DNA of 64,000 bases from Lenzites betulinus (lineage: Eukaryota > Basidiomycota > Agaricomycetes > Polyporales > Polyporaceae). A program made the translations under genes and the position numbers. The notes below the pieces were generated by a model, which was not told the DNA's origin, did no database searches, and was given only the letters and a program-made list of their open reading frames with translations. The stretch covers positions 124,001 to 188,000 of the forward strand of contig JABYQU010000039.1 in assembly GCA_022264855.1 (NCBI GenBank). Reading direction: 5' to 3'. Below are positions 1 to 12,700 of this stretch, piece after piece (the stretch's first letter is position 1; every line of letters begins with the position of its first letter).

Positions 1-574
1 GATGAGTACAGTCATGCGGAGGGTACGCCTGTGTTGCACATACCGCGGGTAGGCGACGGAAGACACCACATTTCGACAGCTGCTCGTGCCCTTCGCGGAC
101 GTGTTTGAGCAGGACTTGCGTCTCGCCGGAGCGAGCGGATTTATCTGCGGCTCCGCAGATGAAACTTTTCCGTGGCCTAGGTAGTCCCAGGCTACATGTG
201 CGTCCATTTAGAGGAGCCACTCCGAAAACACCTACTAATTGAGTGGCGGTCTAGGTGCTTCTGGGCTGTCCCGACAGTCTAATGACGCTAGCATGCAATA
301 CATGCTATATGGGCTGCTCAGTGTAGTAGCCATCGGCCATCTGCTACGCAGGACACGGAAGTCAAAATGGAGATTTCAACCCACCAAACAAAACATTCGC
401 CGTGTTTTGCGTGGCCGGTGGATGTGGCCAGCCAGCACCCCTTCCTTATGTAACAAAATCCGTCCCGGACCTTGGAAAACATCATTACTCAAGCCCCGAT
501 CCGCATGATTTCAACGGAGGTCTAGTCAAAATGGCCTGTGCTGGCTAGAGTAGTCAATACGCAGCACAAAAAGG
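1..574. other. Left edge, no recognised gene
   Basis: I see no gene here. Short open frames exist on both strands but lack splice context and family resemblance. Homology to the 42.9 kb region starts at about 575. Confidence 0.4.
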
Positions 575-3500
575 TGCGTACGTCTCGTTATAGACAGGCG
601 GCGGCGCGCTCAGGAGCTCGCTCGGGGTCGCTCCCGCCAACCTGGTCGTGCCCGTGACAGCTTGCGCCCCACAATTTTTAGGAATTATTGCCTCGCTGCC
701 TACCCCTCGGAGCAGCCGAAATAATCAGCTCCGGCACACTCGGAGGTTGGAGGGGCGCTAAGTTAGCGACCCTGCCACAGCCTATGCGGGGCCCTGGTCC
801 GGGTATCCATCGTGTTCTGTCTGGTTCGCGCAGTGCAACATCAACCCTGCAGTCACCACCACTCCGTCTTGGCCAAGCGCAGTTTCCCTACACATGCCGA
901 TTTGCTGGGTGACGGGCGCTGGGAAATATCTCCGCATCCGGCGGAGCTCAGGTAAATTTCAATCTTCATGAATAGAACAAGCTATTGAATAGAACAAGCC
1001 AGTGAATAGAACGAGCTAGTGCGTACCCTTCACACTCATTGCTCCGCTTCCGCGGAGTGCTCGCTTTGCTAAACGCGGTGTTTCGCAGGAACGTTGACAT
1101 GCAGGCAACTCATCGGACCGATTGGGAAGACGCGCGCAATTCACCACGATTCTCCGGACGACTATCCAGACGCGTACGCGGATTGTGACATGCAGACATT
1201 TCATGTATATTTCCTCTACCGTCGTCCCGAGAGGAGCGTAGCGCACAGCTCGCGCCCTCCATAAATTCGAGCTCAATTCCACCCGCCTGTTGTCGGGTTT
1301 TGTTTCTCAGCCTTACGCTCATCCTCCTCCTCTCTACCTTGACTCCAATCATGCCGACGTCCGACCCAGACGCGGAAAAGCGCAGCACGAAGGATTCCGA
1401 CTCAGGCCCCGGCACCATCAGCAACTCGTCCGCAACTGCCGTCAACGAGCCCCCCTCCCACGCGCCGTCCGACGCGGATGTCGATAGCACCTTTCCCGAC
1501 GGTGGTACCGCGGCATGGCTGACCGTCTTCGGCGCGTTCCTCGCGCTGTTCTGCTCATTCGGACAGCTAAACTCCTTCGGCACGTTTCAAACGTGGTATG
1601 CGGAACACCAATTAAGCCACCTTCCGCCATCGACTATTGCATGGATCGGTTCGCTGCAGCTATGGGTGTTTTTCTTCTCGGTGAGTGCGCACGTCGCGGC
1701 ATACGCCGGCGGTGCTAATGCGCCCTCACCCAGGGCGGATTCGTCGGGAGACTATTCGACGCGTATGGGCCTCGGCGTATTCTGATACCTGGGCTCCTGG
1801 TCCTCGTATTCGGAACTATGATGATCAGCATATCTACCCAATATTATCAATATATCCTAGCTCAAGGCGTACTTGTGGCCGTCGGGATTGGCGCTGTGTA
1901 AGTGTCCGCTGCAACCATTAAGACCGAGAACGCTCATATCTCTTCGTACAGATTTTATCCAAGTCTTGCAGCAATATCCACACACTTTAAGAAGTACCGA
2001 AGTACCGCTCTCGGCATCGCAATCGCAGGGTCTGGAGTTGGTGAGTTTCCACCTCCACAACGCAGAATCTCATGTCCTGAGCGCAATTACAGGCGGCGTT
2101 GTTTATCCAGTTATGTACCAACAACTTTTCATCAAGGTCGGCTTCGCATGGACAGTTCGCATCTCCGGTTTTATATCCCTCGTCTTAGGCGGCATTGCTG
2201 TCGCCACAGTCACAAGCAGGCTAGCAAAGCAGGAACAAGATACACTGTGGTTCGACCCGAGAGTCTTCCGAGATACACCCTTCCGGCTTGTCGTCGCCGG
2301 CAGTATTCTCATCTCTTTCGGTACGTTGTACCCCCTCTGATTAATCACTAAGTATCATCACACGTTACTCACGCGACGTTCCAGGTCTCTTTATCCCTTT
2401 TTTCTACATAGTCGACTATGCCACAGACCACGGCATCTCTTCAGAAACCGCTTTCTACGTGCTCTCTGTCATGAACGCGGGCGGAATATTCGGCCGGCTC
2501 GTGCCTGCGTTTCTCGCAGATGTCCACGGACGGTTCAACATCCTCATTCCGTGCACGTTCCTCGCAGGCCTCTTACCCCTCGTATTCTGGACGTTTGCAC
2601 GGTCCCTCGCCACCATCATGGTCTTTGCGGCGGCGTATGGCTTCTTCTCTGGCGCATTCAATGCGCTCATCATCCCCTGCATTGTCCAAATTTCGGACGT
2701 GCGCGAGTATGGGACCCGCATTGGCGTGCTGTACAGCATTGTGTCTTTCTCGTGAGTTGTGCCACCTAATGTCGATAGAAAATGAGAGCATAAGCTGACG
2801 TTTGTGGTGATAGTGCACTGTGCGGAGGCCCAGTCGCTGGGGCGATGCTCAAAGCCGAGGGCGGGTCATACATCGGGATGATCATGCTCGCGGGTGCGAC
2901 AGTGATCGCAGGCTCGCTGTTCATGCTGTGGGCGCGGCTTCTGCTCAGCAGGCGGGTGCGTGACCGCGTATAGCATTCCGCGTCTTTGTCTGCGCCCGTC
3001 TCATGTCATCTAAAAATGCCTCCGTCTATATCTCCGCAACTGCGTCCGTCGACACTGTCGCTATGCATCGTCACTCGGAGGCCATCTGGTTCTCGATCCG
3101 TCCACGCTCCTGTTCGTTAACACACCTCTTTTCTCGTACCATAAAGGGACCCGTTATACTCCTCTTACATCAATCCACTTCACTAACGCTCACATCCCCA
3201 TCCCTGTATATATCCCCAGTGTATCACTATCTGTATTCCCAGAGGCTCCCCTTCCAACCAACGACGTTTCTCCCCGTCACTTTTTGTAGTACAATAGTAG
3301 AATTTTAAAAACGGCCGCGCGCGTTGTCATTCCATCCGCATCGAAGTTCCTTGCGTGCAGCACCCCGAGTGGGAACGATCTGCGCAGAACTGGCAAACAG
3401 GCTCCACAAGGCACACGAAGCTTCTTCAAGTTGTTGCAGGTGCTCTACATTCGGCCTGTGATGAACTTCCGGACACGGAGAACCTTGGCCCTGAGAAGGG
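575..3500 (+). repeat. Left arm of a 2.9 kb inverted duplication
   Basis: This segment matches the reverse complement of about 39950-42915. Similarity covers the DNA upstream of the transporter (around 600-690 against 42800-42895), the whole transporter gene, and downstream DNA as far as about 3500 (3330-3490 matches 39950-40130 reversed). The arms have diverged clearly in non-coding parts while both transporter frames stay open. Boundaries were set by eye and may be off by tens of bases. Confidence 0.85.
1351..2973 (+). CDS. MFS monocarboxylate-type transporter (MCT1)
   Basis: A plasma-membrane MFS permease of the fungal monocarboxylate transporter-like group (Mch/riboflavin-transporter relatives); the substrate cannot be read from sequence. 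Six exons: 1351-1680, 1734-1897, 1952-2040, 2093-2320, 2385-2751, 2814-2973, 445 residues. A polar N-terminus of about 45 residues precedes the family signature FPDGGTAAWLTVFGAF and NSFGTFQTWYAEHQL. The loop GGFVGRLFDAYGPRR is the MFS motif-A equivalent, and GRLVPAFLADVHGR begins the second half. About 12 membrane spans are expected. The start is the first ATG in frame. Exons 2, 3, 5 and 6 have exactly the same lengths as in the three paralogues here. It lies in the left duplication arm; its closest relative is MCT2. Confidence 0.93.
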
Positions 3501-3686
3501 CTCTGATCATGAATAGTTCCTTCTGCAGAGGCGCCGCAGGGCTGCCAAAGGGCATCAACCAGAGGCAATGATTAATGACCACCCATTGTACAACACATAG
3601 ATACACATTATGTCAAATTGAACAGCCATGACGAGCACGATCAGACATGCATAAAGAGGACCCGGTACTATTGACAACATGTTCTG

Positions 3687-6301
3687 TCAAATCGGAGCTT
3701 GCCGATGAGCTGGCCGCGGGAGGTTGCGTCGTACACGAATCCGTTCGCTCCGACGTAACGAAACTGAAACTGCACGGCTCAGAGCTGCACGAGCAGTCTC
3801 TTGACCATTGCGTCCTCCATCGTCTGTTCGCCGTATCTTCCGACCAGAGGTGGGGACATCCACTTCACCCGATGATTCAACTGGAAGCTGGCGCTTGCGA
3901 GGCGTCAGCGGATTCTCTTCACTGTGGGCTTCGCTGGGGGTGGTGGCAGGAGACCTGGGGTCAAACAGGCCGCGGTAAGAGAGCTCATGCACCACACGGT
4001 TATCGCACTCGAGTGTGTGCGTCTGCAGGAATGTGGCCCAGTACGCCTCAATGCGCGCGGGATCCCACATGCCCTTGTATTTCTCCTTGAGCTCCCCCGG
4101 CGGCCAGTAGTAGTCCATGATTGTGTCGACCCATTCTTGGAAACCCGGGGAGCCGAAGCGTATCCGTCTCGTAAGGGCACGACAAGTTGCATTCATTGAT
4201 TTTCCCAAGCCACCGAATAGGATCTCACCCAGTTCATGGCGTTCTCGAAACATCGCCTTGATAAGCTCCGTGAGTGAACCCATATTGACGTTATGTGGCA
4301 GGTAGAGAAGGCCACTGTATAGGACAACATAGAACAGCGATTCCATGTCGTCTTCGAATCGGTGCTTCCTCTGAAAGTCGTTTTCATCTAGCATGCGGAT
4401 CGACAAGAAGTCCCAAGTCCCCTTTGAAGTTATTTCAACAGACAGACACAGACAGGATACAGAGACGGCACTCACAGCACGGCCGCTATGTTTAGCATTT
4501 CCGTCGGAATCGATCGGGTTGGAAGACTCCCAGTCGATGAGATATCCCCGTCGAATGTCCCGGTCAGGTTCCTTGACTAGAACCATATTGGAAAGGCTGA
4601 GGTCGCGGTGTATGCATGCAGCTTTTGCTAACGCATCCCGCATCGCTATGATGGTGTGTCTTAGAATGGTATCATGACAAAGGACGCATCGGTGAACCGG
4701 GCTCACCTGTGAAGACATCGTGTGTTGCATGCAGGAGTTCCTCAGTGCCGCGCAGTGTCATCAGGCCGTATCCGGCCGCGTTTGTAACCATTCGATAGTG
4801 CCGCTGTGGTGTCGTGCGGATACGTTTCTTGTCGATCGAGCATACCCATTCCTTTTCCGTCATAGAGCCGGTTTGTGTGTATTGAGAAGAGGTGCCTGCA
4901 AAATACCTCCATAAATCAGTGCATAGATATCAATCGCCGGGCTACTGACCGGTTCTGTGGTATGACTCGAAATCATGGGGAACCAAGCCATGGATTTCCC
5001 GCTGTGGAATGTTCCGTACATCCTTCTCGTTCAAATGAGCCAGAATGTTGCCCTCCAGCGCCTCCGTCGGCCACGTGCACCAGGTGTCCTTCAGAAACAC
5101 GACACGACCCGCGGCAACATCTAAAGCCCAATAGCCTCGAGTACCACGTCCCTCGAGATACAGCGGTGACACGACAGGTCGTGACACAATAAAGAGGGTG
5201 GGAGGCCGTGGCTTCGTCGACTCGGGGGGAGGCTGAGGATGAACCTCGATTGCAGTTGCATGCCCGGGCTCATAATGAGCACTGACAGCCTTATCCAGCT
5301 CTGGTCCATCAACACCGAGCTGTGAACGGACGTGGGATCTGATGGCGTCTCGAAAGAGTGACTCGTGGTCTGGTCTGGTAGTTATCACCGTGGGATCATG
5401 GCCGCGGTCGGAGGAGCATGCCTGCGAGTACCGCCAGATGAACTCGAGGAGCGTGCCGGGGTTCGCGTGGAAGTCGAACGCTTCCGTCACGATGCACCCC
5501 TCTCGGTCCCATCGGTAGAGCCGGGCGAGAGGGCCAAAGACGGAGACTGTGAAGAGGCAAGTGCGATTCTGGCGAGCGAAGATCTCGATTGCGAAGGCGT
5601 TGTGGAGGCCAAACACCCTTTCTGCTTCGTCGTACTCCCTATCCTCGTCCGGTAATCGATACTCGCGGAAGAAATTATGGGCAATGCGCACCTCCTTGCT
5701 CGCATCTGTGGGAGGGTCGATGAAGAAATCGAATGACGGGTTAGGTCGGACATCGATGAAGAGCTCCGCATACCCCAGCTCGACGCGCGCGCGGTTGTCT
5801 GCCCGTCTGACGGTCCTGGCGTTCGCAGTGGTGAAACAACAGATGTGCGGCTTTGTGTAGCCCAGCCGCAAAGGGCGCACGCTGCGTTCGATGGAGGTGT
5901 CGAACACGAAGCCAGGGCAGCGAGACTTGCGCGGGGACTTCTTGTTGAGAGCGGCGGCCTGAGGTCGTGTCAGGACACGATATATATCACCAAACTGACC
6001 ATGGACCGAGAGGGCGTACGAGAGGTTTGTAGATAGCGGCGGGCGTGTCTGCCGTCCGGGGTACTTCCTTGAACGCGTTGTTGAACGTCATCAGCTTGGC
6101 TCTCTTGTCGTCTTTCAGTGGGAGAAAGGTGTCTATAAATGCGGCGGGGGGCATTGGACCGACAGTGTGTGCACGAGAATCGTAGGCATGTCTCCTGTTG
6201 CGGGACATAGCGAGGTCGGGGCGAAGACCGTCGGTGTGAGAGAGGGTGAGGTCGAGAGCCATTGGAACGCCGTAGCCTTCCGAGTCCTGCAAGTGCCACA
6301 T
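3687..6301 (-). CDS. FunK1-type protein kinase A
   Basis: A fungal-type (FunK1) protein kinase, a family expanded in Agaricomycetes whose substrates are mostly unknown. Five exons: 6301-6020, 5958-4950, 4895-4707, 4645-4476, 4421-3687, 794 residues. Kinase landmarks: a glycine loop GRGTRG near residue 375, then VVFLKD with the presumed ATP-binding Lys; the catalytic loop HRDLS at the start of exon 4; and LIDWES where other kinases have DFG. A variable, basic Ser/Thr-rich tail ends with a SERIRVRR segment. The N-terminal 370 residues form the conserved FunK1 leader (SIERSVRPLRLGYTKPHICC). Exons 3 and 4 are exactly 189 and 170 nt, as in copies B, C and D. No stop or frameshift was seen, so the gene is probably functional. 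Confidence 0.92.
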
Positions 6302-6420
6302 TATGATTAGTAGTCAGTGGCTAGGGTGGTTAATACAAGCTAGCAGGGCTTTCACGAGGGGTGTGCGGGTGCTGCAGTCACAGCTGTTACCGCCGGGTGG
6401 GGGGGACGCCGCTTCGCAAA

Positions 6421-6640
6421 CCTTCGAGGGTACTTATCTCTGCTGTAAAACAAGGGAGTAACCAACACCGGGACACAAGCGAGGGCTCAGCGCTCAGCGC
6501 TCACTCGTTGTTCCTCACCAGGAGTATACAGCTGTTGTGGTGCTTATGTTCTCTCTTGTACTTCGGATTTCCTCCAAGGAGGAGTGACTCGGAGCGATGC
6601 GCCACCCGAGACGCGGGAGAACATGCTGCAGCCAATCAGA
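6421..6640 (-). promoter_or_regulatory. Upstream module shared by the FunK1 genes (copy A)
   Basis: Three blocks recur upstream of all four kinase genes. The proximal block starts TTCGAGGGTACTT and includes ACAAGGGAGTA (6421-6483), about 120 nt before the kinase A start. A TCTTGTACTT block lies at 6554-6563. The distal core GATGCGCCACC is at 6596-6606. A CCAAT box in AGCCAATCAGAGG is at 6632-6636. Regulatory function is inferred from conservation and spacing. Confidence 0.55.
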
Positions 6641-6825
6641 GGACGTACAGCCACCGGTCCCCAAGCGGCTCTGGCCGCTCTCGGTTTAATGTGTCGCATC
6701 CTACCAAGACCCTCCCCCGCTGCATCCTGCGTATGTCCATGCCCTCCGACGAGCAGTCATATAAGACCGTTGTATCCTTTCGATATAACAACAAAACCTG
6801 AGATTCCACTATAGCATCCAATGAC

Positions 6826-8680
6826 TCAACTATAGCACTGGTCGAAATCCCCACCCCCGCTCCGCCGCGCATACCCCTGGCTCTCCACAAACCTCTCCAA
6901 CTCGCACAACCCCTCTTTGCCGCCACAGAACTCAAGCGGCTGCACCTCGTCGTTCACCAGCACCCGCACATACGCCCCCTCCCCGACGCGCCCGCCGCTC
7001 TCCCGCACGCACGACAGCCGTTCCGTGACCATCCGCGCCGAGAAGGGGACCATGCGCGACGCGACCCACGTTCGGCCATTGGGATAGTCCGGCGCGGGGA
7101 GCCTGCGTGGGTCGAGCGGCGTGCTGGTGTTGAACAGGCCCATAGCGGCGTACACCGCTACCATGAGGTTCTCGTGCGTGAAGTCCGCATATAGCACGCG
7201 GTCGAGCGGGAACTCGAGCGAGGCGTTGTGCGTCGTGCGGTCCTCCACGGGCCTGCCTATCAAGCGCGCGAGCAGCTCGTTCACATAACCCACGCCCTGG
7301 ATCGGCCCCAGCTTCTCTCCGTACCTGCGTATCCCTGTCAGCTTCCACTGCGAAACAGGACTCAAGGAGAAAGCAGAGCACATACCCGGTCCTATAGTAC
7401 TTCTCCAGGTCGCCGTAGTATTCGAACGCGCGGAAGTCGTCCTGCGAGAACATCGAGCAGAACGGGCTCATTGTCTCGAGCGCGACGCTTTCGAAGGGGC
7501 ACATCGCGAGCAGACCGAACACGTCCGTGTTTGTCAGCGCTGCACCGGGTGCGCCCTTGAGCAGCCGTTTCGCGATGGGCGGCGCGAAGTGGGATACCCA
7601 GATTCCGGTCTCGCGTGTTCCATTGCCCGCGTTAGGGCAGTCGTTGTTTAGCGTGTTATTGTACTACAAAACGTCAATGGATTCCGTCTCCAGTGCAGTG
7701 GAGAGCATGAGAGACGTACCTCTTCAGAGATGATGACGTTGAGGTAGGGTTGGTACCGCTGATGGCTGGCCGCTGCAAAGCCCACAGTCCAGTTCGTCGC
7801 AGTAGAAATCACCCTAGGCGCGCCCGCCGCCCTGACGAATGGGATCTGGGTGGTGTTCACAAGATGCGCGTATCGCTTGAACGCGAGCTGCCCCGCCTCA
7901 AATGTCCTATACGCATCAATGAGACGTGAGGTTACTCTCAAGAAGAGTATGATAGTCACTGGGCGGCTCCAAATGGGACCAGGTCGTCTGCACCAAGCTG
8001 GTACTCGTACTCCTTGAGGAACTTGAGGCGCTTGTCCCTGAACTTCTCGGCGGAGGATAGGTGCTCGACCCCTGTCGCGTAGACCTCACCATCTTCTGCG
8101 TTGGGGTATCGTGCGCCGTGGCGCTGCAGCTATAGGAAGGATGTTCGTATCGGAGGCCAAAGGGTAATCAGGAGTGATCACGCACAATGTTGACCTAGAG
8201 GAGCAGAGCATCAGTTAATGCACGGATATTCAAGGATTCAGGGCTTCGATGTCTCTACATACTCACTTGTGTGATGTTGCACCCCGCAGGCGGGTCGCGA
8301 TACTTGTCCAACGCATGCCACGGAGAGTATTGCGCCCACTTGTTCGTGAGGCTCCTCGGCACCCCAAGCGGCGGTGCGCGCAAGACGCCCTCTGCGGTCA
8401 CATCTTCGGGGTGAACATCCCCGCCGTAGGTCGGCCTCGGGAGGTCCCAAAGCCCCTGCGGGAGCTCGGGTTCCGCGGGGGTGTCATGGTGAGACTTCCA
8501 TGGCCGCGCCCACGAGAAGTAAGCCGCAAGAACGAGGAGAGTGACCGTGGTGCGTATACATCCGTTGGTGAGCCACGTGCGGCGTGGGCGGCTGCCGTTT
8601 AGTGGCTGTGCGTCGTCCGGGGTGGTGGCGGTGGGAAGAGTGGGCGGGGGGCCCTTGCTCGGCGTGCGGAAGAGGGGCAT
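6826..8680 (-). CDS. Histidine acid phosphatase (phytase-like), membrane-anchored
   Basis: Histidine acid phosphatases hydrolyse phosphomonoesters such as phytate through a phospho-histidine. Six exons: 8680-8267, 8194-8186 (only 9 nt), 8129-7960, 7906-7720, 7663-7386, 7324-6826, 518 residues. The active-site motif RHGARYP is at residues 144-150 and needs the 9-nt exon (Val-Asn-Ile) just before it. The C-terminal catalytic motif reads YADFTHEN, with His403-Glu404 where fungal phytases usually have His-Asp. Residues 41-58 are a hydrophobic stretch after a basic, Pro-rich tail, which suggests a type II signal anchor rather than a cleaved signal peptide. Cysteines and NxT/S sites in the body fit an extracytoplasmic enzyme. 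A decayed relative lies at 48357-48740. Confidence 0.9.
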
Positions 8681-9124
8681 CGCTGTGGTTGGCGATGGGC
8701 ACGGGGGATCGTGGCGGAAGAACGGGGGAGAAGAAGTTCAAGGGTAAGGTTAATGGTACGTACGTGATAGGACGCGCGAGGGATTTTGAGGGCAAGGCCG
8801 CGCGCTTTGGAGCACGGACGCGCGAGGCCTGCAGGTGGTGATGTCATCTTACAACCGACGCGATACTTATCATGACGAAACGAACGCCCACACTAGAGTG
8901 CGCGATAGAAAGACTGGTCGGCGACTCCGATTGGAGCGGAGTCCCTCGGGCACGGGCACTGCGCGGGAATGTCTGTGAAATGGCCCAAGAAATGGTGAAC
9001 AAGATGGGATGAAGAACAGAAGGTATCGGTACAGGTTGAGCTACGTTTTCATGTTGTACAGTGCAGAAGGGCGAATGAGAGATACACCAGATGCTCGAGA
9101 ATGCGTGGCATGGCTGGGGTAAAG

Positions 9125-9775
9125 TTAGATCGTGGCCCGGCTGGTCGACGGTGCATACGGATCGAAAGGGACCTTCTTCGCCGCCCGTGCCTTCTTTGAG
9201 TTCATCTTACCTGTAATCCGAATACGCAGTCAGTCACCGTCCCACTCACACATGCGCAACAATCACTCACCAGCACGGCGTTTCCGAACTGGCCTCGCGA
9301 CAGTCGCCTCCTCCTCGCCTTCGCCATCCTCTAGCTTCCGAACTTCGCTGCTGCGCATCTTGAGCAGTGTTCCACACGAAATACACCTGCAGCCTGAAGA
9401 CCCGGCGTCGACATCCGCCGCGCGCCGCAACGCCCACAGGTATTCGCCCCGCAGCCGCGTGACCTCGGCGCAGAACATCTGCTTGTCCAGCAGCTCGCTC
9501 CCCATTTGGCCGGGGGCCACAGACGCAGTCGCGGTCTTCGCGAGGGTACTGGGCTCGCCAGAGAGCCGCAGAGGTGATAGCGCAGGGTACTTGTCCATAG
9601 CGCGCTCAAAAGAGGTGATCACCGTCTGCGCGAACTTGTCCTCCTGCGTGATGTCCTCGGGTGGGATGTGCGCGGTGATGCATTGGATGTACGCGGCGAG
9701 CACGTTCGGCACGGTCAGCTCATGTCCGCGCTCTTTGACCGCCACAATGGCGTGTTCTATGTTGGTGTGCTGCAT
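9125..9775 (-). CDS. Small conserved-looking protein of unknown function
   Basis: Two exons, 9775-9271 and 9210-9125, encode 196 residues; the intron has a GTGAGT donor and a TTACAG acceptor. I do not recognise the family. The N-terminal two thirds look helical. Around residue 130-140 there is a short cysteine cluster, GCRCISCGTLL, which could be half of a zinc site. An acidic run (EDGEGEEE) and a basic tail (RPVRKRRAGK, then NSKKARAAKK) follow, suggesting a nuclear or nucleic-acid-associated protein (inference). The start is the first ATG after the proximal upstream stops; an in-frame extension upstream reads like untranslated sequence. Confidence 0.6.
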
Positions 9776-12700
9776 GGTGGTGGAGGTGCAGGAACGGGGT
9801 GCAAGCGACGTGTGGCTGCTGCGGCTGTCGATAGTGAAAGGGGCTGTATGAACGTTGGATGTGAAGGTTGCGGAGAAAGGGTGTGGATAAAAGGCGGGTA
9901 TGAGGACTACCCAGTTATATAGCGGTAAGCGGGACAAAGGCGGTTGATTGGCTACGCCAGAAGGCGGGGATCCGGTGCTATAGCAGTATGTGGGGACAAA
10001 GCACGCCACGCGGCTACAACGCATAGAACAGCACGCAATAAGACCCTAGAGACCTGCAGAGATCGATGTGGGGCGCACAAATTCGATTGCTGTGGGATCC
10101 ACCCAGTATACACGGTCACCAGAAGGCTTAGAAGTGGCCAATCGCAGGAGTACCGCAGCAGTTTCGGAGACCATGAGGGTGGGTGGCGACCTGCGGCAGC
10201 ATGGACCCGTGGCGCGGAGCGAAGCAGCTGCAGTGTATAAGAAGTGCTAGTGAGGCTTCGAAGATCAGATTTGTGCCTCGGATGAGCCCAGGTGCAGCTT
10301 CAGCACATCGTCCATGGGGTCCCGTCGCCGCCATCGTCGTCGTCAACGTTGTCGTAGGACTAGTCAACAATCAACCCGTACCGGTACCCTTAGGCCTATA
10401 GAGCCCACTTCGTCCAGCAGAGGTGTACATCGTGTGTGAGAGAGCATTCGTAGGGTGACCGTGCAAGCGTCAGCGCATGGAGAGGAAACTTGGACAGACT
10501 GCAGAGGGTGGCAAGCTAAAAGGAAGCTGGAATAGGCGCGCGTGCAATAGTAAATAGCTACGAACTTTCTTGTTTACTTACCGGTACAATTGGTAAGTAA
10601 GCTCGGCCGTTGCCGAGGAGCAGGTATATAACTCGGGCGCGCGCTTTCTCGACGACCATCACCCAGATAAATTAGCTCGCTGAACGCTCTCCTGACATTC
10701 GCGGTGCCTCATTCCCTGGGAAGAGTATCACTTCTCCGAACCGCACTGCTTCTCCAAAGGGAGTAGTGTTGGATACGATGCGTCCAGGAAACCTCTGGGT
10801 GAAGGGCGGGTCGAGAACGGGGCAGGACATGCCGCAGATGTGTGAGTGTTCATTGGATCTCACAATGTCTACTGTAGCTACCACCATCGTGTATGCTTCA
10901 AACTAGAAGTACGGAGGTATTTTATACACAGTTTCGCCAACATCTTTAGAAGTGTCATTGCACCTTCCGCAAATCGCTGCATCAAGAGCCGCGGTGCTAC
11001 CCTGGCCTATGTTAACTGCGTTGTTCGGTTGTACGAGGCCGAGTAAATGCGTATCATAGATACACCCTCGCCGAGATGCACAAGCTACGTGCCGCATACT
11101 GCGACTAACCGCAGTGCACATGGAGAACAGCCCGCGGCAATTTCAGTGTACAAAAAATGGCAATTGATCATAGTACAAGTACGTCCATATGCTTACCCAC
11201 GTCCTGATTGTCACTGAAACGGGCTTCATGGGCGGCGTAGATCATAATCCTACCCCACCAAACACCGGCCGATCTCGTAAGAAGTGACCTCCAGCCCGAC
11301 GTACGCCACTGGCCACTCTTCCAAGTTCCAGCGGCCAGCCGTGGTGACAACGACGGTACATCTATACTTGCGTCCACTATGGCAATATGTGCACCGCTTA
11401 CATCCATCCAGATATTAGACATGATCATTGATCATACGTTACGCCCTCATTCTCCTTGACGTTGAAAATGAACGTGCAAATATCTCTAAGGCGTAAGCTT
11501 CCCGTACGAGCTAAACGCCACGAAATCCTATTCGTCGCTCGGTGACATGGTGATCCGCGGTCAAATTCAACGTTTTGGAGCGGGCCATGATAGAGGTTTG
11601 TACGCTGTCTATCTTCCCTTTCTTGGCGGGACACTCGTAATCACCGCGGGGACACTGACACACGCCTTCTGCAGGCAGCGAGTTCTCTGTGCTGTAGTTC
11701 TTGCACATCAAAACCATCATCAACCGGCTCTATATCGACCGCTGCTTGACGCCGCAATGGAAAGGTGCCATAGGTGCATCGGTGACGATCACCATCGATT
11801 TGGAAGTCATCGTTTGGAGTTCATCATATACTGTTGTTCTCGCCGGTCGCCAATGCACGCTTCTGGAAACCTCATGGGTAGCTGGCCATCATCATTCCGG
11901 TATGGGTCTCTTTGCGATGGACGATGAACGATGGCCTCTAGATCTGGTAACGCTACTGATGTCTCGAAGGGGGTGTGCGGAATTGACGCATCAATCTCTC
12001 GGTCAGGAACTCAAACATATCAGGGTCGGCGTAATCATAAACGTCAGCGTATGTCAAATATATGTCTGCATGGGCGTGTACTGATGTCTAGACCATCTGT
12101 ATGCAGCGCGCATAGGTTCAAGAGGACGGTCGACCCAAGCAGGTACGCAATCTGGGCGTGCCACACCGCCCATACAGGGCGTATCTGATCTGTGGCTTAC
12201 AACTGCCACACCCCTCGCTTGGCCAGTGTGTTGAATGTAACCTCGAATCGTAACACGAGCAACACGGAGCAAGCTCGAAGCCCGCCCTAAGGACACACAG
12301 GCCTCCTGCTTTGGTCCTTCGACATGCCGTACACACGAACGCACGGACGCTGTCCCCGAACCCGCCCGCAGACCACCCGCCCTCCTAAGGCCATTCACGC
12401 CTCTTCCAGAAGCGCGTCCAGAGAATGGTCATAGCATCCGCACCCCCGCAGGCAAGGTCACGCCATCGTATTCCGTCGTTCCCGGCGAGCGCCCCATCTC
12501 CCACCAATCCGGACAGTTGCGCCGATTGGCCGCGTCCGTTCCGATATACAGGGAGTTCTCTGTCAGCGCGGAGAAGCTGTGAAGGGGTGTTCGGCCGTGT
12601 TCTTCAGCGTGGATGATCTGGACTCTGGAAGGTGGACTCGCGCGCCGAGGGCCTGATGAAGTGGGATACTACTTACTAACTTTTGAGACATCTTGTCTAG

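Noticed and set aside
10574..10600. Perfect small palindrome as a functional terminator or binding site
   Set aside because: A 9-nt stem in a gene-free region of a eukaryote gives no basis for a function.
12420..12640. Possible cytochrome P450 fragment
   Set aside because: Only a short resemblance (YDGVTLPAG); the ExxR and heme-cysteine motifs were not found nearby.
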